A stretch of 64,000 bases of DNA from an uncultured Bacteroides sp. (GCA_900555635.1 USLU01000003.1:62001-126000), one strand, 5' to 3'. Positions 26,993-37,057 are shown, numbered from the stretch's first letter. The notes: generated by a model not told the origin, from the letters alone. Numbers and translations: made by a program.

Positions 26993-29818
26993 TCAGTCAA
27001 TAGTTAAAAAGAACTCATTCAGGTTTTGGCTGGGTTGTAAATTGAGTTTCTTGCGCAGGCGATAACGGTTATTTTCTACAGCTCGCACTGAAAGATTCAT
27101 CAAAGAAGCGATGTCTTTGGTGTCCATGTTCAGTTTGAGGCAGGCGCAGAGGCGCAAGTCATTGGTTGTCAGTAAAGGATAAGCCTCTTTTAAAGTCTTG
27201 AAGAAGTTGTGATGCTTCTGCTCAAATTTGATAAGGAACATTTTCCAGTCGTCTTCCGTATCCAGGTTATTGGTAAGCAGATTGTTTATTTTCTGATAGA
27301 GGGGAAGCAATGCCTTTTGGGTGTTTTTGGTGCAAACTTCATCTACCATCTCTTTCAGTTTCAAGATAAGTTCGTTCTTACGGATGATAAATGAGGTTTG
27401 AGTAAAGATTTCGGCATTCTTTTCCTCTATCTCATTCTGTAACTGTTCGTTCAATATACGGAGATGTTCCGCCTCCTGAGCCTTCATTCGTCTCATGTGT
27501 TTCGTTTGCAATTGCTTTTTCATCAGCCAGAAGGCGATGAAGAGGGCAAGAATAGTCACAATACAACAAGTAAGATACCACCAGACAGTACGATACCAAG
27601 GGGGGGATATCTCAAAGCGGATGATGGTGTCGGGAGAATAGTTATTCAGTCCATCCGTAGCGCGAAGACGTAAAGTATATGTACCTTGTGGCAGGCGGGC
27701 ATACGAAATACTATTCCGCAGTTCGGGCTGGCTCCAGGTACTGTCTACTTCTTCCAGCAGATATTCTACAAACAGATTACCGGCAAAAGCATCGTTGACG
27801 GAGAAGCCGACGGTGACGGTGTTGTCTTCGTATGGAATTTCAATAGGCTTGTTGAGTTCGGCATAACCACTGTTCATGTCTCTGCCGGTATGTACAAATT
27901 CCAGATTAGGAGGAGCGATTTGTACACTTTGCTGTTTGCTGTGCATGGAATTATGAAGGATAAATCCGGCATCCAGACAAATGAGCGAAAGTGAGTCATT
28001 GAGTATGGATATATTCTCGAAAGCCGTAATAAGCGATAGATTGTCGGCTTCTACATTGTAAGCTTCTTTGATACGTGCTATATAACCGTCATAGAAAAAT
28101 CGGTAAACAGAGGAACTACTGATAGCCCAACTCTCCTGACTATTGATAGAGACTATTCGCTTGAGATTATTTACTTTCTTGAAACATTCGTTCAGGAGTG
28201 GATTAGGTTGTAAACTATCACTGGTTTCATTGTACGAAAAGAAGCGGTTGTCTCCCAGCAAGACTATACGTCCGCTTACTTTGTATACTTGCAGATGAAC
28301 AGGGAGTTCTTTGTCTTTTTCATTCCCGTAGTAAGTGTAGTAGCGGAATGCGTTCATTTCTTCATTTAACCGGCATTTATAGATGCCCCGGCTGACTGTT
28401 TCCAACCATATATTGCCTAAATGGTCTACTTCTGCATTGTTAATAGGGTCAGTAATTTGTTGCATTCCATTTACTTGCCCGGTCTCTTTATTAACAATGT
28501 ATAATTTGTTGTATGTGATAATAATTTGAATCTGTTTATCGTTAATGGTAGCTTCCAATATCCTGAATACGCCACTATTGATCCGGTATAATTGTTTAAT
28601 ACTGAAATTGGGACATATTTCAAGGAGTCCATTGTTATGACCGCAGAATAATCTTCCGTCAATCTGTTGGAAAGACCAAACCTGGCCTTGAGTTCCTTCA
28701 ATTAATTTCAATGAAGAAAACATTTCCAGGTCGTTGGCATTTTCTCTTGGGGTATAATAGACGCCTTGATTGGTACCTATCAACAGGTTTCCATTCCATA
28801 AAGTGGCAGCATATACAGCGCTGGAGCCATTGTCTACTGTTCGGTAATAACTCAGTCCGTCTGTATAACGGATATAGGCAAGACCACGGTCCATGGCAAC
28901 CCATATATTGTTCCGGTGGTCTTCGTATAGGGACAGGATGGTATTATTCTGCAAGGAATTTGCAGAATAGAAATGGTTGAGAATATTGCCATGAATGTCT
29001 ACCTCATATACTCCGCTCAGTTGCGTTCCCAGATAGTAGGTATTCCGTTTAGCACAAAAGATACCGCAGTTCAATTCTTGTCCGCTTAATTGTTGGGTAA
29101 GGGCATTGTTCCATAAAATGAAGTTCTTTTGGTCGTATATATATACTTCTCCGGTGGAAGTACCGATTAAATAGCGATCTTTTCCATAAGGCAGGATAAC
29201 ACGGGTAGTGGTTCCTTCCAGGAATTCGGTACCTTCAATCTTACTTAACTTACCATCTTTTAAGCGGTAAAGAGAACCGTAAATCTCTTGCACCCAATAT
29301 TCATCTCTGACTTTCAGCAGCAATAGGAATCCTTTGGGGGAACTCAATTTCTGCATAGTCTTATGGTTGTAAACATAAATATTGCTGAATGATTGGAAAT
29401 AGACATTATTCCCGTCTATCCAGATGCGCCAGAAACTTTCATTATCCAGGCTTTTAGGAGGTAACAGCCCTTTTAGAGATGTATATTTCAATCTGCCGGA
29501 CTGATCTCGGTCCCAACGCCCCAGTTCTTCGGCGCCTCCGGTATAAATTGTTTGATGTGATTCTACAGCTAAAGCCCGTACAATAAGAGAGTTGGGCATG
29601 GGGAAGAGTTCCCACTCCATACCGTCGGATTCTAGTAGACCGATGTCATTACCAAAATACATAATGCCTTTTTCGTCCTGCCCAATAGACCAATTTTTAT
29701 TGGCTGCATGGTATTTATCACGGGCGAAATTTATAATATAAGGCTTTTGATTGGCATAAGACAGACATGCCACCAGCAAAAACAAACAAATTAAAGATAT
29801 ATGTCTTTGGAGGTTCAT
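26993..29818 (-). CDS. Membrane-anchored beta-propeller sensor/HTH transcription regulator of the glucan locus
   Basis: This regulator has about 941 residues from the ATG at 29818. A longer frame to 29878 would place the -7 promoter box inside the gene, so the shorter start is chosen. A signal sequence (LICLFLLVACLSYA) leads to a large periplasmic beta-propeller (for example WSIGQDEKGIMYFG, YEDHRNNIWVAMDRGL). A Y_Y_Y-type Ig domain follows (YARLPQGTYTLRLRATDGL), then one membrane helix (WYLTCCIVTILALFIAFWL) and a coiled coil. A cytoplasmic LuxR-like helix-turn-helix (TKDIASLMNLSVRAVENNRYRLRKKL) closes the protein. No kinase or receiver domain is present, so this is a one-component membrane regulator, unlike hybrid two-component systems. 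Its place upstream of copy B suggests that it senses glucan oligosaccharides and activates both copies. Confidence 0.87.
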   Translation of the reverse strand: MNLQRHISLICLFLLVACLSYANQKPYIINFARDKYHAANKNWSIGQDEKGIMYFGNDIGLLESDGMEWELFPMPNSLIVRALAVESHQTIYTGGAEELGRWDRDQSGRLKYTSLKGLLPPKSLDNESFWRIWIDGNNVYFQSFSNIYVYNHKTMQKLSSPKGFLLLLKVRDEYWVQEIYGSLYRLKDGKLSKIEGTEFLEGTTTRVILPYGKDRYLIGTSTGEVYIYDQKNFILWNNALTQQLSGQELNCGIFCAKRNTYYLGTQLSGVYEVDIHGNILNHFYSANSLQNNTILSLYEDHRNNIWVAMDRGLAYIRYTDGLSYYRTVDNGSSAVYAATLWNGNLLIGTNQGVYYTPRENANDLEMFSSLKLIEGTQGQVWSFQQIDGRLFCGHNNGLLEICPNFSIKQLYRINSGVFRILEATINDKQIQIIITYNKLYIVNKETGQVNGMQQITDPINNAEVDHLGNIWLETVSRGIYKCRLNEEMNAFRYYTYYGNEKDKELPVHLQVYKVSGRIVLLGDNRFFSYNETSDSLQPNPLLNECFKKVNNLKRIVSINSQESWAISSSSVYRFFYDGYIARIKEAYNVEADNLSLITAFENISILNDSLSLICLDAGFILHNSMHSKQQSVQIAPPNLEFVHTGRDMNSGYAELNKPIEIPYEDNTVTVGFSVNDAFAGNLFVEYLLEEVDSTWSQPELRNSISYARLPQGTYTLRLRATDGLNNYSPDTIIRFEISPPWYRTVWWYLTCCIVTILALFIAFWLMKKQLQTKHMRRMKAQEAEHLRILNEQLQNEIEEKNAEIFTQTSFIIRKNELILKLKEMVDEVCTKNTQKALLPLYQKINNLLTNNLDTEDDWKMFLIKFEQKHHNFFKTLKEAYPLLTTNDLRLCACLKLNMDTKDIASLMNLSVRAVENNRYRLRKKLNLQPSQNLNEFFLTID

Positions 29819-29857
29819 AGTATGGATAATATTGGATATCTTTCTCTTAATAAAGGG

Positions 29858-29865
29858 CAAATATA
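29858..29865 (-). promoter_or_regulatory. -7 box of the regulator gene
   Basis: The minus strand reads TATATTTG here, an exact TAnnTTTG match. The predicted transcription start lies about 30 bases before the ATG at 29818, which supports that start. No TTTG at the usual -33 spacing was found. Confidence 0.5.
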
Positions 29866-29902
29866 CGCTATATTTCATAATGATACTTCAATAATATCAT
29901 AA

Positions 29903-29936
29903 AAAAACCTCCGAGATGTTATTCTCAGAGGTTTTT
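29903..29936 (-). terminator. Terminator downstream of tRNA-Leu
   Basis: AAAACCTCCGAGA and TCTCAGAGGTTTT pair with one mismatch around a short loop, flanked by A and T tracts. It lies about 40 bases past the 3' end of the minus-strand tRNA gene and upstream of the regulator promoter. Confidence 0.75.
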
Positions 29937-29974
29937 AAATTGCTTGTAGTTGTTTGTCTTAGAGTATAATAAGT

Positions 29975-30055
29975 GCGGGTGATAGGACTCGAACCTACAC
30001 GCCTCTCGGCACCAGATCCTAAGTCTGGCGCGGCTGCCAATTACGCCACACCCGC
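29975..30055 (-). tRNA. tRNA-Leu (anticodon TAG)
   Basis: On the minus strand the 81-base gene starts GCGGGTG and ends with the matching CACCCGC, giving a 7-bp acceptor stem; CCA is not encoded. The anticodon arm CCAGA-CTTAGGA-TCTGG puts TAG at 30021-30019. The variable arm is long (class II), as expected for tRNA-Leu, and the T loop GGTTCGAGTCC is standard. Its position after the S41 protease gene suggests it may share that transcript or have its own promoter. Confidence 0.95.
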
Positions 30056-30130
30056 GTGGCTTTTCTCTAAAGCGAGGGCAAAGATAGAAAGATTTTTCAT
30101 TCTGACAAACTCTTTGGCGAAGAAAGTCTA

Positions 30131-31147
30131 TTATGGAGTAATTTTAAGTAGTTTTCTTGCCTCCTCAATGATGGTGTCCAGGTCTTTTGCCTCATCTTCT
30201 TTAGTCATATCTACCTTTATTTTGGGATCAATGCCAAACTCAATTTGCTGTTTATTCGCATCCAAGTGCGGGCTGGCAGAAAAACGTACCCCCCAGCCGT
30301 TAGGTAATTCCGAAGAGAAGGGAAGTCCGGAACCTCCACCTGTTTTGTCACCTATTTGGGTTACATTAGGGAAGTAACGCATCGAATTTACAAAATCATT
30401 GGTAGCGCTGTAGGAATGGCGATTGGTAAGAAGGGCAACTTTTTTTTGCCAGCGGATACTGTTGGATGGTTCCTGATAAATGGCGGCAGGTTCGGAGAAA
30501 TCATTGTGTCCCGGACCGGTCTTGTGCTGAATATAACCTGTTAATACCTTTTCGTTGGTGAAACGGGCGGCAAAACGGGTAGCATAAGTCAGGTTGCCAC
30601 CTCCATTGTTGCGTACATCAATGATTAATCCATTGCAAACAGCTAGATAGGAGAGTATTTCATCCAAGTTGCCATCGCCGATACCGCTGGAAAAATCTCC
30701 ATAATATACATAGCCTATGTTATCATCAAGAATGGTGTATTTGGCACCGCCGGCAATACGATAATCACGCCCGAGATATTTTTCGATAATACTTTCGTTG
30801 AAGTTACGCGGATAATCCAGGTACCAGTCCCAATAACGAGCCATGTTTGACGAATTGTACAGGTTGACGTGACCGTCTTTTAACTCGGCGAGCATATTCC
30901 CCAATACTTCAAACAGTCCGTCATTGCTCATGTTTGAAGTGATTTGCGGTTGATATTTATCATGGATGGCATCCCAATCGATCTGTTTATAATTAAGGAA
31001 ACAGTACTTTTCATCAATAATCTGCCACAATGCTTCAAAATTACCTTGAGGGGTATTGTTGAATTCCTCTTCACCAATACATCCGCTGAAGAGAGGAAGT
31101 ATGAAGAGTAATAAACAGAAGCGATATGTTTTGATTCTCATATTCAT
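30131..31147 (-). CDS. S41-family (C-terminal-processing/tricorn-like) peptidase lipoprotein
   Basis: This 338-residue predicted serine protease is anchored to a membrane by a lipoprotein signal (LPLFSGC). An N-terminal helical segment (FEALWQIIDEKYCFL) is followed by the LKDGHVNL block. The S41 catalytic domain shows DVRNNGGGNLTYA and the nucleophile region NRHSYSATNDF, with the serine in SYSATN. The following GDKTGGGSG supplies conserved oxyanion or Lys-region residues. No PDZ domain is obvious, which matches the short lipoprotein S41 group in Bacteroidetes. ATGs at 31147 and 31141 are both possible starts. It lies 25 bases downstream of the DUF3316-type gene. Its target is unknown. Confidence 0.85.
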   Translation of the reverse strand: MNMRIKTYRFCLLLFILPLFSGCIGEEEFNNTPQGNFEALWQIIDEKYCFLNYKQIDWDAIHDKYQPQITSNMSNDGLFEVLGNMLAELKDGHVNLYNSSNMARYWDWYLDYPRNFNESIIEKYLGRDYRIAGGAKYTILDDNIGYVYYGDFSSGIGDGNLDEILSYLAVCNGLIIDVRNNGGGNLTYATRFAARFTNEKVLTGYIQHKTGPGHNDFSEPAAIYQEPSNSIRWQKKVALLTNRHSYSATNDFVNSMRYFPNVTQIGDKTGGGSGLPFSSELPNGWGVRFSASPHLDANKQQIEFGIDPKIKVDMTKEDEAKDLDTIIEEARKLLKITP

Positions 31148-31172
31148 TATTAATTATGTAGAACGAAGGTTC

Positions 31173-32057
31173 TTATTTACCATACTTCCTGTTAGGAAAT
31201 AAATATAGCTCTTTTACGAATCCCACCATGAACACGTGCGAGTAGGTATGTGTCTTTATTTTATTGACATTGGACTGCTGTGCATCCCATATATAGCCAA
31301 ACCGCATTCTGGCACGTCCTACGGGGAAGTCGGCAGTCAACATTTGTCTCATGGAAGGCTGGTTGTGCAGAGAAGTGAATTTTATGACTCCATCCCAATG
31401 TCCTAATGTGAAAATCTCGTAGTAAGACTGTCCGTAGTTTGGCGAGAACATAACACCCATTAAAGGAAGATTGATTTGATACCTTAAAGTAAGAAGGCTG
31501 TTCTTGATACGCAGGTTCCAGATAGCCATACCCGAAGCGGCAAGATTGATGTAGGCACGAGCCGAAGCAGGATTGTTCCCATTGCGGAGATTATATACAA
31601 AACCGCCGTTAAAGTCTCCTACACCTCCGGCAAGCAGTTTAAAATTGCTTGTGATAGGGAAGTTGTAGTGCAAACCGTAATTCCAGTTAGCCAACCCTGA
31701 GAAGGTATTATTATTGTCTACCTTATTATGAGTATATCCCAAGTCTGCCTGAAAGAAGGTTTGCAAAGATACGTTCCCTTTCATCCATTGGGTCATACGC
31801 ATACTTTCGCGGGAGATACGGAAGTCGATGCCTTTGTATTCCTGCGGAGAAAGATAGGTATCGAATACATTCGTAAAACCTGCTCCGTACATGGTGGCAC
31901 GGGTAATGATGCGGTTGCGCTCTAAGCCGGGCAATGTAGCTTGTAAAGCAGAATCGGTGTACTGCTTAGGTACAACTGCCTCTTCCTGGGCCTTCATTCC
32001 GATACTACCTGATAGTAGGATAAGGAATATTCCTATTTTATATGGTTTCTGAATCAT
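31173..32057 (-). CDS. DUF3316-type outer-membrane-like protein
   Basis: This 294-residue protein has a cleavable signal peptide (IGIFLILLSGSIGMKA-Q). The remainder is rich in alternating hydrophobic and aromatic beta strands (FFQADLGYTHN, LANWNYGLHYNFPI, ARMRFGYIWDAQQ). I assign it to the DUF3316 family by its length and N-terminal LERNRIITRATMYG pattern. A small outer-membrane beta-barrel is likely. It is the middle gene of a parC-DUF3316-S41 run with gaps of 18 and 25 bases. No enzymatic motif is visible. Confidence 0.65.
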   Translation of the reverse strand: MIQKPYKIGIFLILLSGSIGMKAQEEAVVPKQYTDSALQATLPGLERNRIITRATMYGAGFTNVFDTYLSPQEYKGIDFRISRESMRMTQWMKGNVSLQTFFQADLGYTHNKVDNNNTFSGLANWNYGLHYNFPITSNFKLLAGGVGDFNGGFVYNLRNGNNPASARAYINLAASGMAIWNLRIKNSLLTLRYQINLPLMGVMFSPNYGQSYYEIFTLGHWDGVIKFTSLHNQPSMRQMLTADFPVGRARMRFGYIWDAQQSNVNKIKTHTYSHVFMVGFVKELYLFPNRKYGK

Positions 32058-32075
32058 TGGTCAATCACTAATCAC

Positions 32076-34754
32076 TTAAAACAGTTGCATTTGCCCCGTC
32101 ATTTCATCTAATATATCTCCTTCGCTCTTGCCGTGGTCAGGGTCTAGTATCTCAGGCTCTTCGTCATTCTTCTCTTCGGGTTGAGATTTTTCGGGTTGGC
32201 GGGTTGGCTCCAGTTCGTTGATCGTATCGATGGTAAAGGTGGTTATACGCTTGCCTTTAGCTTTGAATCCCTTTACGGCAATGAACTCGTCGGCATCTAC
32301 TATCAATGGTTCACGGAAATTATCATGCCCGCCGAAGATAACTTCAAGGCGTGGATAGCATTCATCTGTGAGTAAGATCAGACTACTATTTTTGTTTTCA
32401 CCGATGTAATTTTGCTTACGGGAAGAACTTTCGAAACAGAAACGTTTGATATACGGATAATTTTGTTGGTCGGCATCGTAAAGCACGGCTGTCCACACCT
32501 TGTTCGGATCGTATTTCTCCAGTATGTGGATGTTGCCATCATAGTGGTTGTTCAGATCAAAGTTAGTAGTATAGAAATCACCGTTATTCTGTACAACAAG
32601 TATGCTGTCTTCACTTTGGAATTCACCAAGGTATTCTCCGCGTTCGTCGTAGTTGAGGCGAAGTACATCACGGTCAAACCAAACCTTTCGTCCGCCCAGT
32701 GTGGAGCCTCCACGCTGTTTCAAGGCTATCTTGTGTACAGGGTTTCTCGTCAGGATGTTTCCCATTGCCTGACGTCCCTTGATGTTGATGGCGCTGAAGT
32801 CTTCTTCGAAGATGATGCGACGAATGCGCGGGTTGGGCTTCAGGGTTACTTTGATAATCTCTGCTTCACCGTTGGGATTGGCTGTGAAATAAACAATTCG
32901 TGATTCCGGTGTACCTTGAGTTACGTCATATTCCCGGTCGCGAACGATGGAAGTCACGGCAAAACGTTTGATATAATGCGTGCCTTCTTTGCCATCGCGG
33001 TAAACCACGTTGTAAATAGTGCGCTTGTCGTTCTTTTTGAATACATTGGCATAGAGTATATTCTTCCCGACAAATTTCTTTTCGGCAACCGGAGTGATGA
33101 TATATTTGCCATCACGGAAGAAGATGATTACGTCGTCAATGGGCGAGCAGTTTGCCAGGAATTCGTCTTTCTTCAGACTGGTACCGATGAAACCTTCTTC
33201 ACGGTTGATATACAGCTTTTCGTTGGCCTCGATAACTTTGGTTGCTTCGATAGTGTCGAAGTTACGAAGCTCGGTACGGCGTGGGAAACCTTTGCCGTAC
33301 TTCTCTTTCAGCATGCGATACCAGTCTACGGTATATTCTACGATGTTTGCCAGATGGCGGTCTATTTCTTCGATGTCCGCTTTCATGCGGGCGATTAATT
33401 CTTCTGCCTTTTCAGAGTTGAACTTAAGGATACGTGCCATCTTGATTTCCATCAGCTTGAGGATATCGTCTTTGGTCACCTCACGGATGAAATTCGGATA
33501 GTAGGGAGTCAGTCGCGTATCAATATGTTCACAGGCAGCGTCCATACTTTTTGCTTGCTCGAATTCCTTGTCTTTATAGATGCGCTCTTCGATGAAGATT
33601 TTCTCTAACGAGGCGAAGTGTAGGCTTTCCAGTATTTCGCCTTTTCGTATTTCCAGTTCCATGCGGAGCAATGCCAAAGTGTTGTCGACCGATTTGCGCA
33701 GTACGTCACTGATAGTGAGAAAATGCGGCTTTTGGTCGTCGATGACGCAACAGTTGGGTGAAAGGCTTATCTCGCAGTCGGTGAAAGCGTATAATGCATC
33801 AATGGTTTTATCCGATGAGACGCCCGGTGCCAGGTGCACGAGGATTTCTACGCTGCCGGAGGTAAGATCTTCTACTTTGCGTATTTTGATTTTTCCTTTT
33901 TCACTTGCCTTTACGATGGAATCACATACGGTAGCTACAGTTTTCCCAAAAGGTATTTCTTTAATGGCAAGTGTTTTGTTGTCAACTTTCTCTATTTTAG
34001 AGCGCACCCTTACCGTGCCACCACGTTCACCATCATTGTATTTGGAAATGTCGATGGAACCGCCGGTTTGGAAATCGGGATACAATTTGAATTCTTCGTG
34101 ATGCAGATATTTAATAGATGCTTCACACAATTCGTTGAAGTTGTGCGGCAATATCTTTGATGACAAGCCTACGGCAATACCTTCTACACCTTGCGCCAGC
34201 AATAACGGGAACTTAACCGGGAGCGTGATCGGTTCTTTGTTTCGTCCGTCGTAAGAAAGTTTCCATTCGGTGGTTTTAGGATTGAATACCACGTCGAGGG
34301 CAAACTTGGAGAGGCGCGCTTCAATATAACGCGGTGCAGCGGCGCTATCACCAGTCAGGATGTTACCCCAGTTACCCTGGCAGTCCACAAGTAAGTCCTT
34401 TTGTCCCAACTGCACAAGGGCGTCTCCAATAGAAGCATCACCATGAGGATGGAATTGCATGGTATGTCCTACGATATTAGCCACTTTATTGTATCGGCCA
34501 TCCTCCAAACGTCTCATGGAGTGCAGAATACGCCGTTGCACAGGCTTCAGACCGTCCATGATGTGAGGAACGGCACGTTCCAGAATCACGTACGAAGCAT
34601 AGTCCAAAAACCAGTTTTGGTACATTCCGCTTAGCTGATGCTTCACGTTGACATCTTTTGTGTCCGCCGGTTTGTAATCCGAATGTTCTTCGCTCCCTTT
34701 TGCAGGGAGTTCTTTGTCCAAATCGTCTATTGGTGCTTCAAAATCTTCGCTCAT
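32076..34754 (-). CDS. parC: DNA topoisomerase IV subunit A
   Basis: This 892-residue type IIA topoisomerase subunit relaxes and decatenates DNA as a complex with ParE. The N-terminal breakage-reunion domain begins DYASYVILERAVPHIMDGLKP. The quinolone-resistance region reads HPHGDASIGDALV (Ser108 in ASIG), and the catalytic Tyr143 lies in APRYIEARL. The C-terminal half contains repeated blades but no canonical GyrA box (QRRGGKG), favouring ParC over GyrA. The tail beyond 840 is acidic and low-complexity. A promoter-like pair of boxes lies about 50-85 bases upstream. Confidence 0.9.
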   Translation of the reverse strand: MSEDFEAPIDDLDKELPAKGSEEHSDYKPADTKDVNVKHQLSGMYQNWFLDYASYVILERAVPHIMDGLKPVQRRILHSMRRLEDGRYNKVANIVGHTMQFHPHGDASIGDALVQLGQKDLLVDCQGNWGNILTGDSAAAPRYIEARLSKFALDVVFNPKTTEWKLSYDGRNKEPITLPVKFPLLLAQGVEGIAVGLSSKILPHNFNELCEASIKYLHHEEFKLYPDFQTGGSIDISKYNDGERGGTVRVRSKIEKVDNKTLAIKEIPFGKTVATVCDSIVKASEKGKIKIRKVEDLTSGSVEILVHLAPGVSSDKTIDALYAFTDCEISLSPNCCVIDDQKPHFLTISDVLRKSVDNTLALLRMELEIRKGEILESLHFASLEKIFIEERIYKDKEFEQAKSMDAACEHIDTRLTPYYPNFIREVTKDDILKLMEIKMARILKFNSEKAEELIARMKADIEEIDRHLANIVEYTVDWYRMLKEKYGKGFPRRTELRNFDTIEATKVIEANEKLYINREEGFIGTSLKKDEFLANCSPIDDVIIFFRDGKYIITPVAEKKFVGKNILYANVFKKNDKRTIYNVVYRDGKEGTHYIKRFAVTSIVRDREYDVTQGTPESRIVYFTANPNGEAEIIKVTLKPNPRIRRIIFEEDFSAINIKGRQAMGNILTRNPVHKIALKQRGGSTLGGRKVWFDRDVLRLNYDERGEYLGEFQSEDSILVVQNNGDFYTTNFDLNNHYDGNIHILEKYDPNKVWTAVLYDADQQNYPYIKRFCFESSSRKQNYIGENKNSSLILLTDECYPRLEVIFGGHDNFREPLIVDADEFIAVKGFKAKGKRITTFTIDTINELEPTRQPEKSQPEEKNDEEPEILDPDHGKSEGDILDEMTGQMQLF

Positions 34755-34806
34755 ATTTGTCAGGGAATTGTCTATTCTATGGTATTACTGAATTTTCAGT
34801 TGCACG

Positions 34807-34840
34807 CAAAAATACAAAATTTATCGAGAAAATATGCAAA
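34807..34840 (-). promoter_or_regulatory. Candidate promoter of parC
   Basis: On the minus strand TATTTTTG (34814-34807) matches TAnnTTTG. A TTTG at 34840-34837 lies 22 bases upstream, one more than the usual range. The predicted leader is about 45 bases. Confidence 0.5.
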
Positions 34841-34879
34841 GAAGAAAGAGAAAGCATGCTATAATCCTTATTTTATCTG

Positions 34880-37057
34880 TTATTGATTAATTTCTTTACG
34901 AATCACCAGTAAAGATGGAAGGTTCTCCATAATGGCTTCATCATTAACCAATTTCGAGTAAGTGGCATAACTCATAATTGCCAAACCATTCTTATCTTCA
35001 TTTTTTAATTCTTCATAATCGATAAGGACTGATTGACTGGAATAATGTTTTAATAGTTTATTTACCTCCTGAAGTATCTCATCATGGTTTTTGGATAAGT
35101 ATAACTTTAGTTGCTGCCCATTACTGAGCATCTTTTCGATATAAGGGAATATAAACATATCCGTGTTTTCTAAAACGAAACTTGTGGAAGAGCCTTCCTG
35201 AAAACCACGATTCAGAAATACAGCGACGGGGCATTTTACTTGTTCTATCACTTCGTCTACTTTATCACGTAAAAGCGACAGCCAGAGAATAGTCCCCGGT
35301 GAGCCGAATTTATCGGGTTGAATATGGCTTCGTGCACCCAAAAGCAGCATGTCCGGCTGTTCTTTCTTAACAAACTGAATCATACCTTGCACGAGCATAT
35401 CCGTGACCCGGTAGTAGTTCTCAACGGAAACGCCAAGTTCAGAAGCCCGTTGGTTCAGTGGTGCAAAGCTTTCTTTGGCATATTGAGCTGCGTTCAAGGG
35501 ATTTAGGTCTGTACCTATGGTATAGTGTGCGGCAATAAGTTGTTCTTTCTTTAATTCTTTCCCGAATAACTGATTATAAATGGATAACAGATTACGTCCA
35601 GCTTCGGGACGGCCAAAGCAAAGTATCAACTTTCGTTTGGCAGATAATTTCTGTTCCCTATGGGTAAAGTAACGCTCCACCAAGTGAAGCAGGGGAGTTG
35701 TCATGAATGTAGTAACTAATGCCATAATGACGAGGATAACAAAGATGGAAGGTGGTAGTACTCCCATTTCATAACCTATATTCAAAGCTACAAGTTCCAT
35801 CAAACCACGGGTGTTCATTAAGGTTCCTATTGTCAGGCTATCTTTCCACGACTCACCTACAAGGCGTGAAGCTATGGCGCAACCTCCTAATTTTCCGGTA
35901 ATAGCAACGGCAATCAGCAATGCACACACGCCCCATAACTCCGGACTGTTTATTAATCCTATTTGGGTGCGAAGTCCTGTGAACGCAAAGAACAACGGAA
36001 GAAAGAAAACCAATGAAATATCTTCTACTTTTTCCATCATGACTTTGCGGAAACCAATATTGGAAGGCATTACTACTCCCGCCATAAATGCTCCGAATAG
36101 AGCATGGATACCGATCACTTCGGTAATACATGCCGATATGATTAATATCAGCAGGATAAAGGCGACAAATGTTTTGTTGATAGCTTCGCGATTGGCATAT
36201 ACTTCACCTACCTTTTTCAAGAATGGGCGAACCAATAAGAACATTACGGCTATATAAGCTATAGCCAGCCCTACAGAATAAAGGGCACTGGCAAAAGTAC
36301 CGGCTTTAGATATAGCAATGACGATAGCAAGTAAGCACCAGGCTGTTACATCGTCATTGGCTGCGGATGCAATGGTCAGAGTACCCAGTTGGGTTTTCGT
36401 CATATTGCGTTCCTGTATGATACGGGCCAGTACGGGAAATGCGGTTATACTCATCGAAATGCCAATAAACAAGGCGAAAGGCATGAATGGCGTATGCGAT
36501 GAGGCATATTTTTCGTAAATCCAATAAGAAGATAAAATGCCGAGGAAGAACGGTACCAGTATGCCCGCATGGCTGATAACCAACGTTTCGTTAATCTTGT
36601 TTTTCAAGACCCTGAAATCTAGTTCCATTCCGATGACGAACATGAAAAGTATCAAACCTACTTGGCTAAGAAGCTCAAGATTAGTTAGTGAACTGGCAGG
36701 GAACAAGAAGTGGAAGGCGTCCGGAAAGAAAAAGCCAAGTACGGAAGGTCCCAAGACGATACCGGCAACAATTTCACCGATAACACTGGGCTGACCGATA
36801 TAACTGAAAAGAAATCCAAATAAGCGCACCATCATAAGTACTGCTATAATCTGGAAAAGTAAAATCGTTAATGGATGATGAAGATTGGTAGTCAGGAATT
36901 GGCGGAACATTTCGAACGGGGTATCTTGCACCATGGTTAATGTACCTGTCGCATAATGTGAAAAACGATCCCCTTCATCAATGGCAAAATAAATCAAAGC
37001 TCCGAAGAGGAGTAACATAATTACGTAAATGATATAGTTCTTCTGGGCTCTTTTCAT
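34880..37057 (-). CDS. CPA2-family cation/proton antiporter with C-terminal stress-protein-like domain
   Basis: This 725-residue inner-membrane protein would exchange Na+ or K+ for protons. The first 450 or so residues hold about a dozen membrane helices with Kef/NapA-like motifs (GQPSVIGEIVAGIVLGPSVLG, FMFVIGMELDF, ISMSITAFPVLARIIQE). SAANDDVTAWCLLA matches the conserved ND/DD-type ion-binding helix. The last 250 residues resemble a universal-stress-protein-like cytosolic domain (KLILCFGRPEAGRN, DMLLLGARSHIQ). No TrkA-N domain is present. No exact TAnnTTTG box lies in the 155 bases between its ATG and the invertible segment. The outward promoter at that segment's left end faces this gene in the present orientation. 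Confidence 0.87.
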   Translation of the reverse strand: MKRAQKNYIIYVIMLLLFGALIYFAIDEGDRFSHYATGTLTMVQDTPFEMFRQFLTTNLHHPLTILLFQIIAVLMMVRLFGFLFSYIGQPSVIGEIVAGIVLGPSVLGFFFPDAFHFLFPASSLTNLELLSQVGLILFMFVIGMELDFRVLKNKINETLVISHAGILVPFFLGILSSYWIYEKYASSHTPFMPFALFIGISMSITAFPVLARIIQERNMTKTQLGTLTIASAANDDVTAWCLLAIVIAISKAGTFASALYSVGLAIAYIAVMFLLVRPFLKKVGEVYANREAINKTFVAFILLILIISACITEVIGIHALFGAFMAGVVMPSNIGFRKVMMEKVEDISLVFFLPLFFAFTGLRTQIGLINSPELWGVCALLIAVAITGKLGGCAIASRLVGESWKDSLTIGTLMNTRGLMELVALNIGYEMGVLPPSIFVILVIMALVTTFMTTPLLHLVERYFTHREQKLSAKRKLILCFGRPEAGRNLLSIYNQLFGKELKKEQLIAAHYTIGTDLNPLNAAQYAKESFAPLNQRASELGVSVENYYRVTDMLVQGMIQFVKKEQPDMLLLGARSHIQPDKFGSPGTILWLSLLRDKVDEVIEQVKCPVAVFLNRGFQEGSSTSFVLENTDMFIFPYIEKMLSNGQQLKLYLSKNHDEILQEVNKLLKHYSSQSVLIDYEELKNEDKNGLAIMSYATYSKLVNDEAIMENLPSLLVIRKEINQ

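Noticed and set aside
26993..29878. Hybrid two-component system sensor
   Set aside because: The propeller and Y_Y_Y domains fit, but no histidine kinase, receiver or AraC-type domain follows; a LuxR-like HTH ends the protein.
32076..34754. DNA gyrase subunit A
   Set aside because: The catalytic domain fits both, but the GyrA box is not visible in the C-terminal domain, so ParC is preferred.
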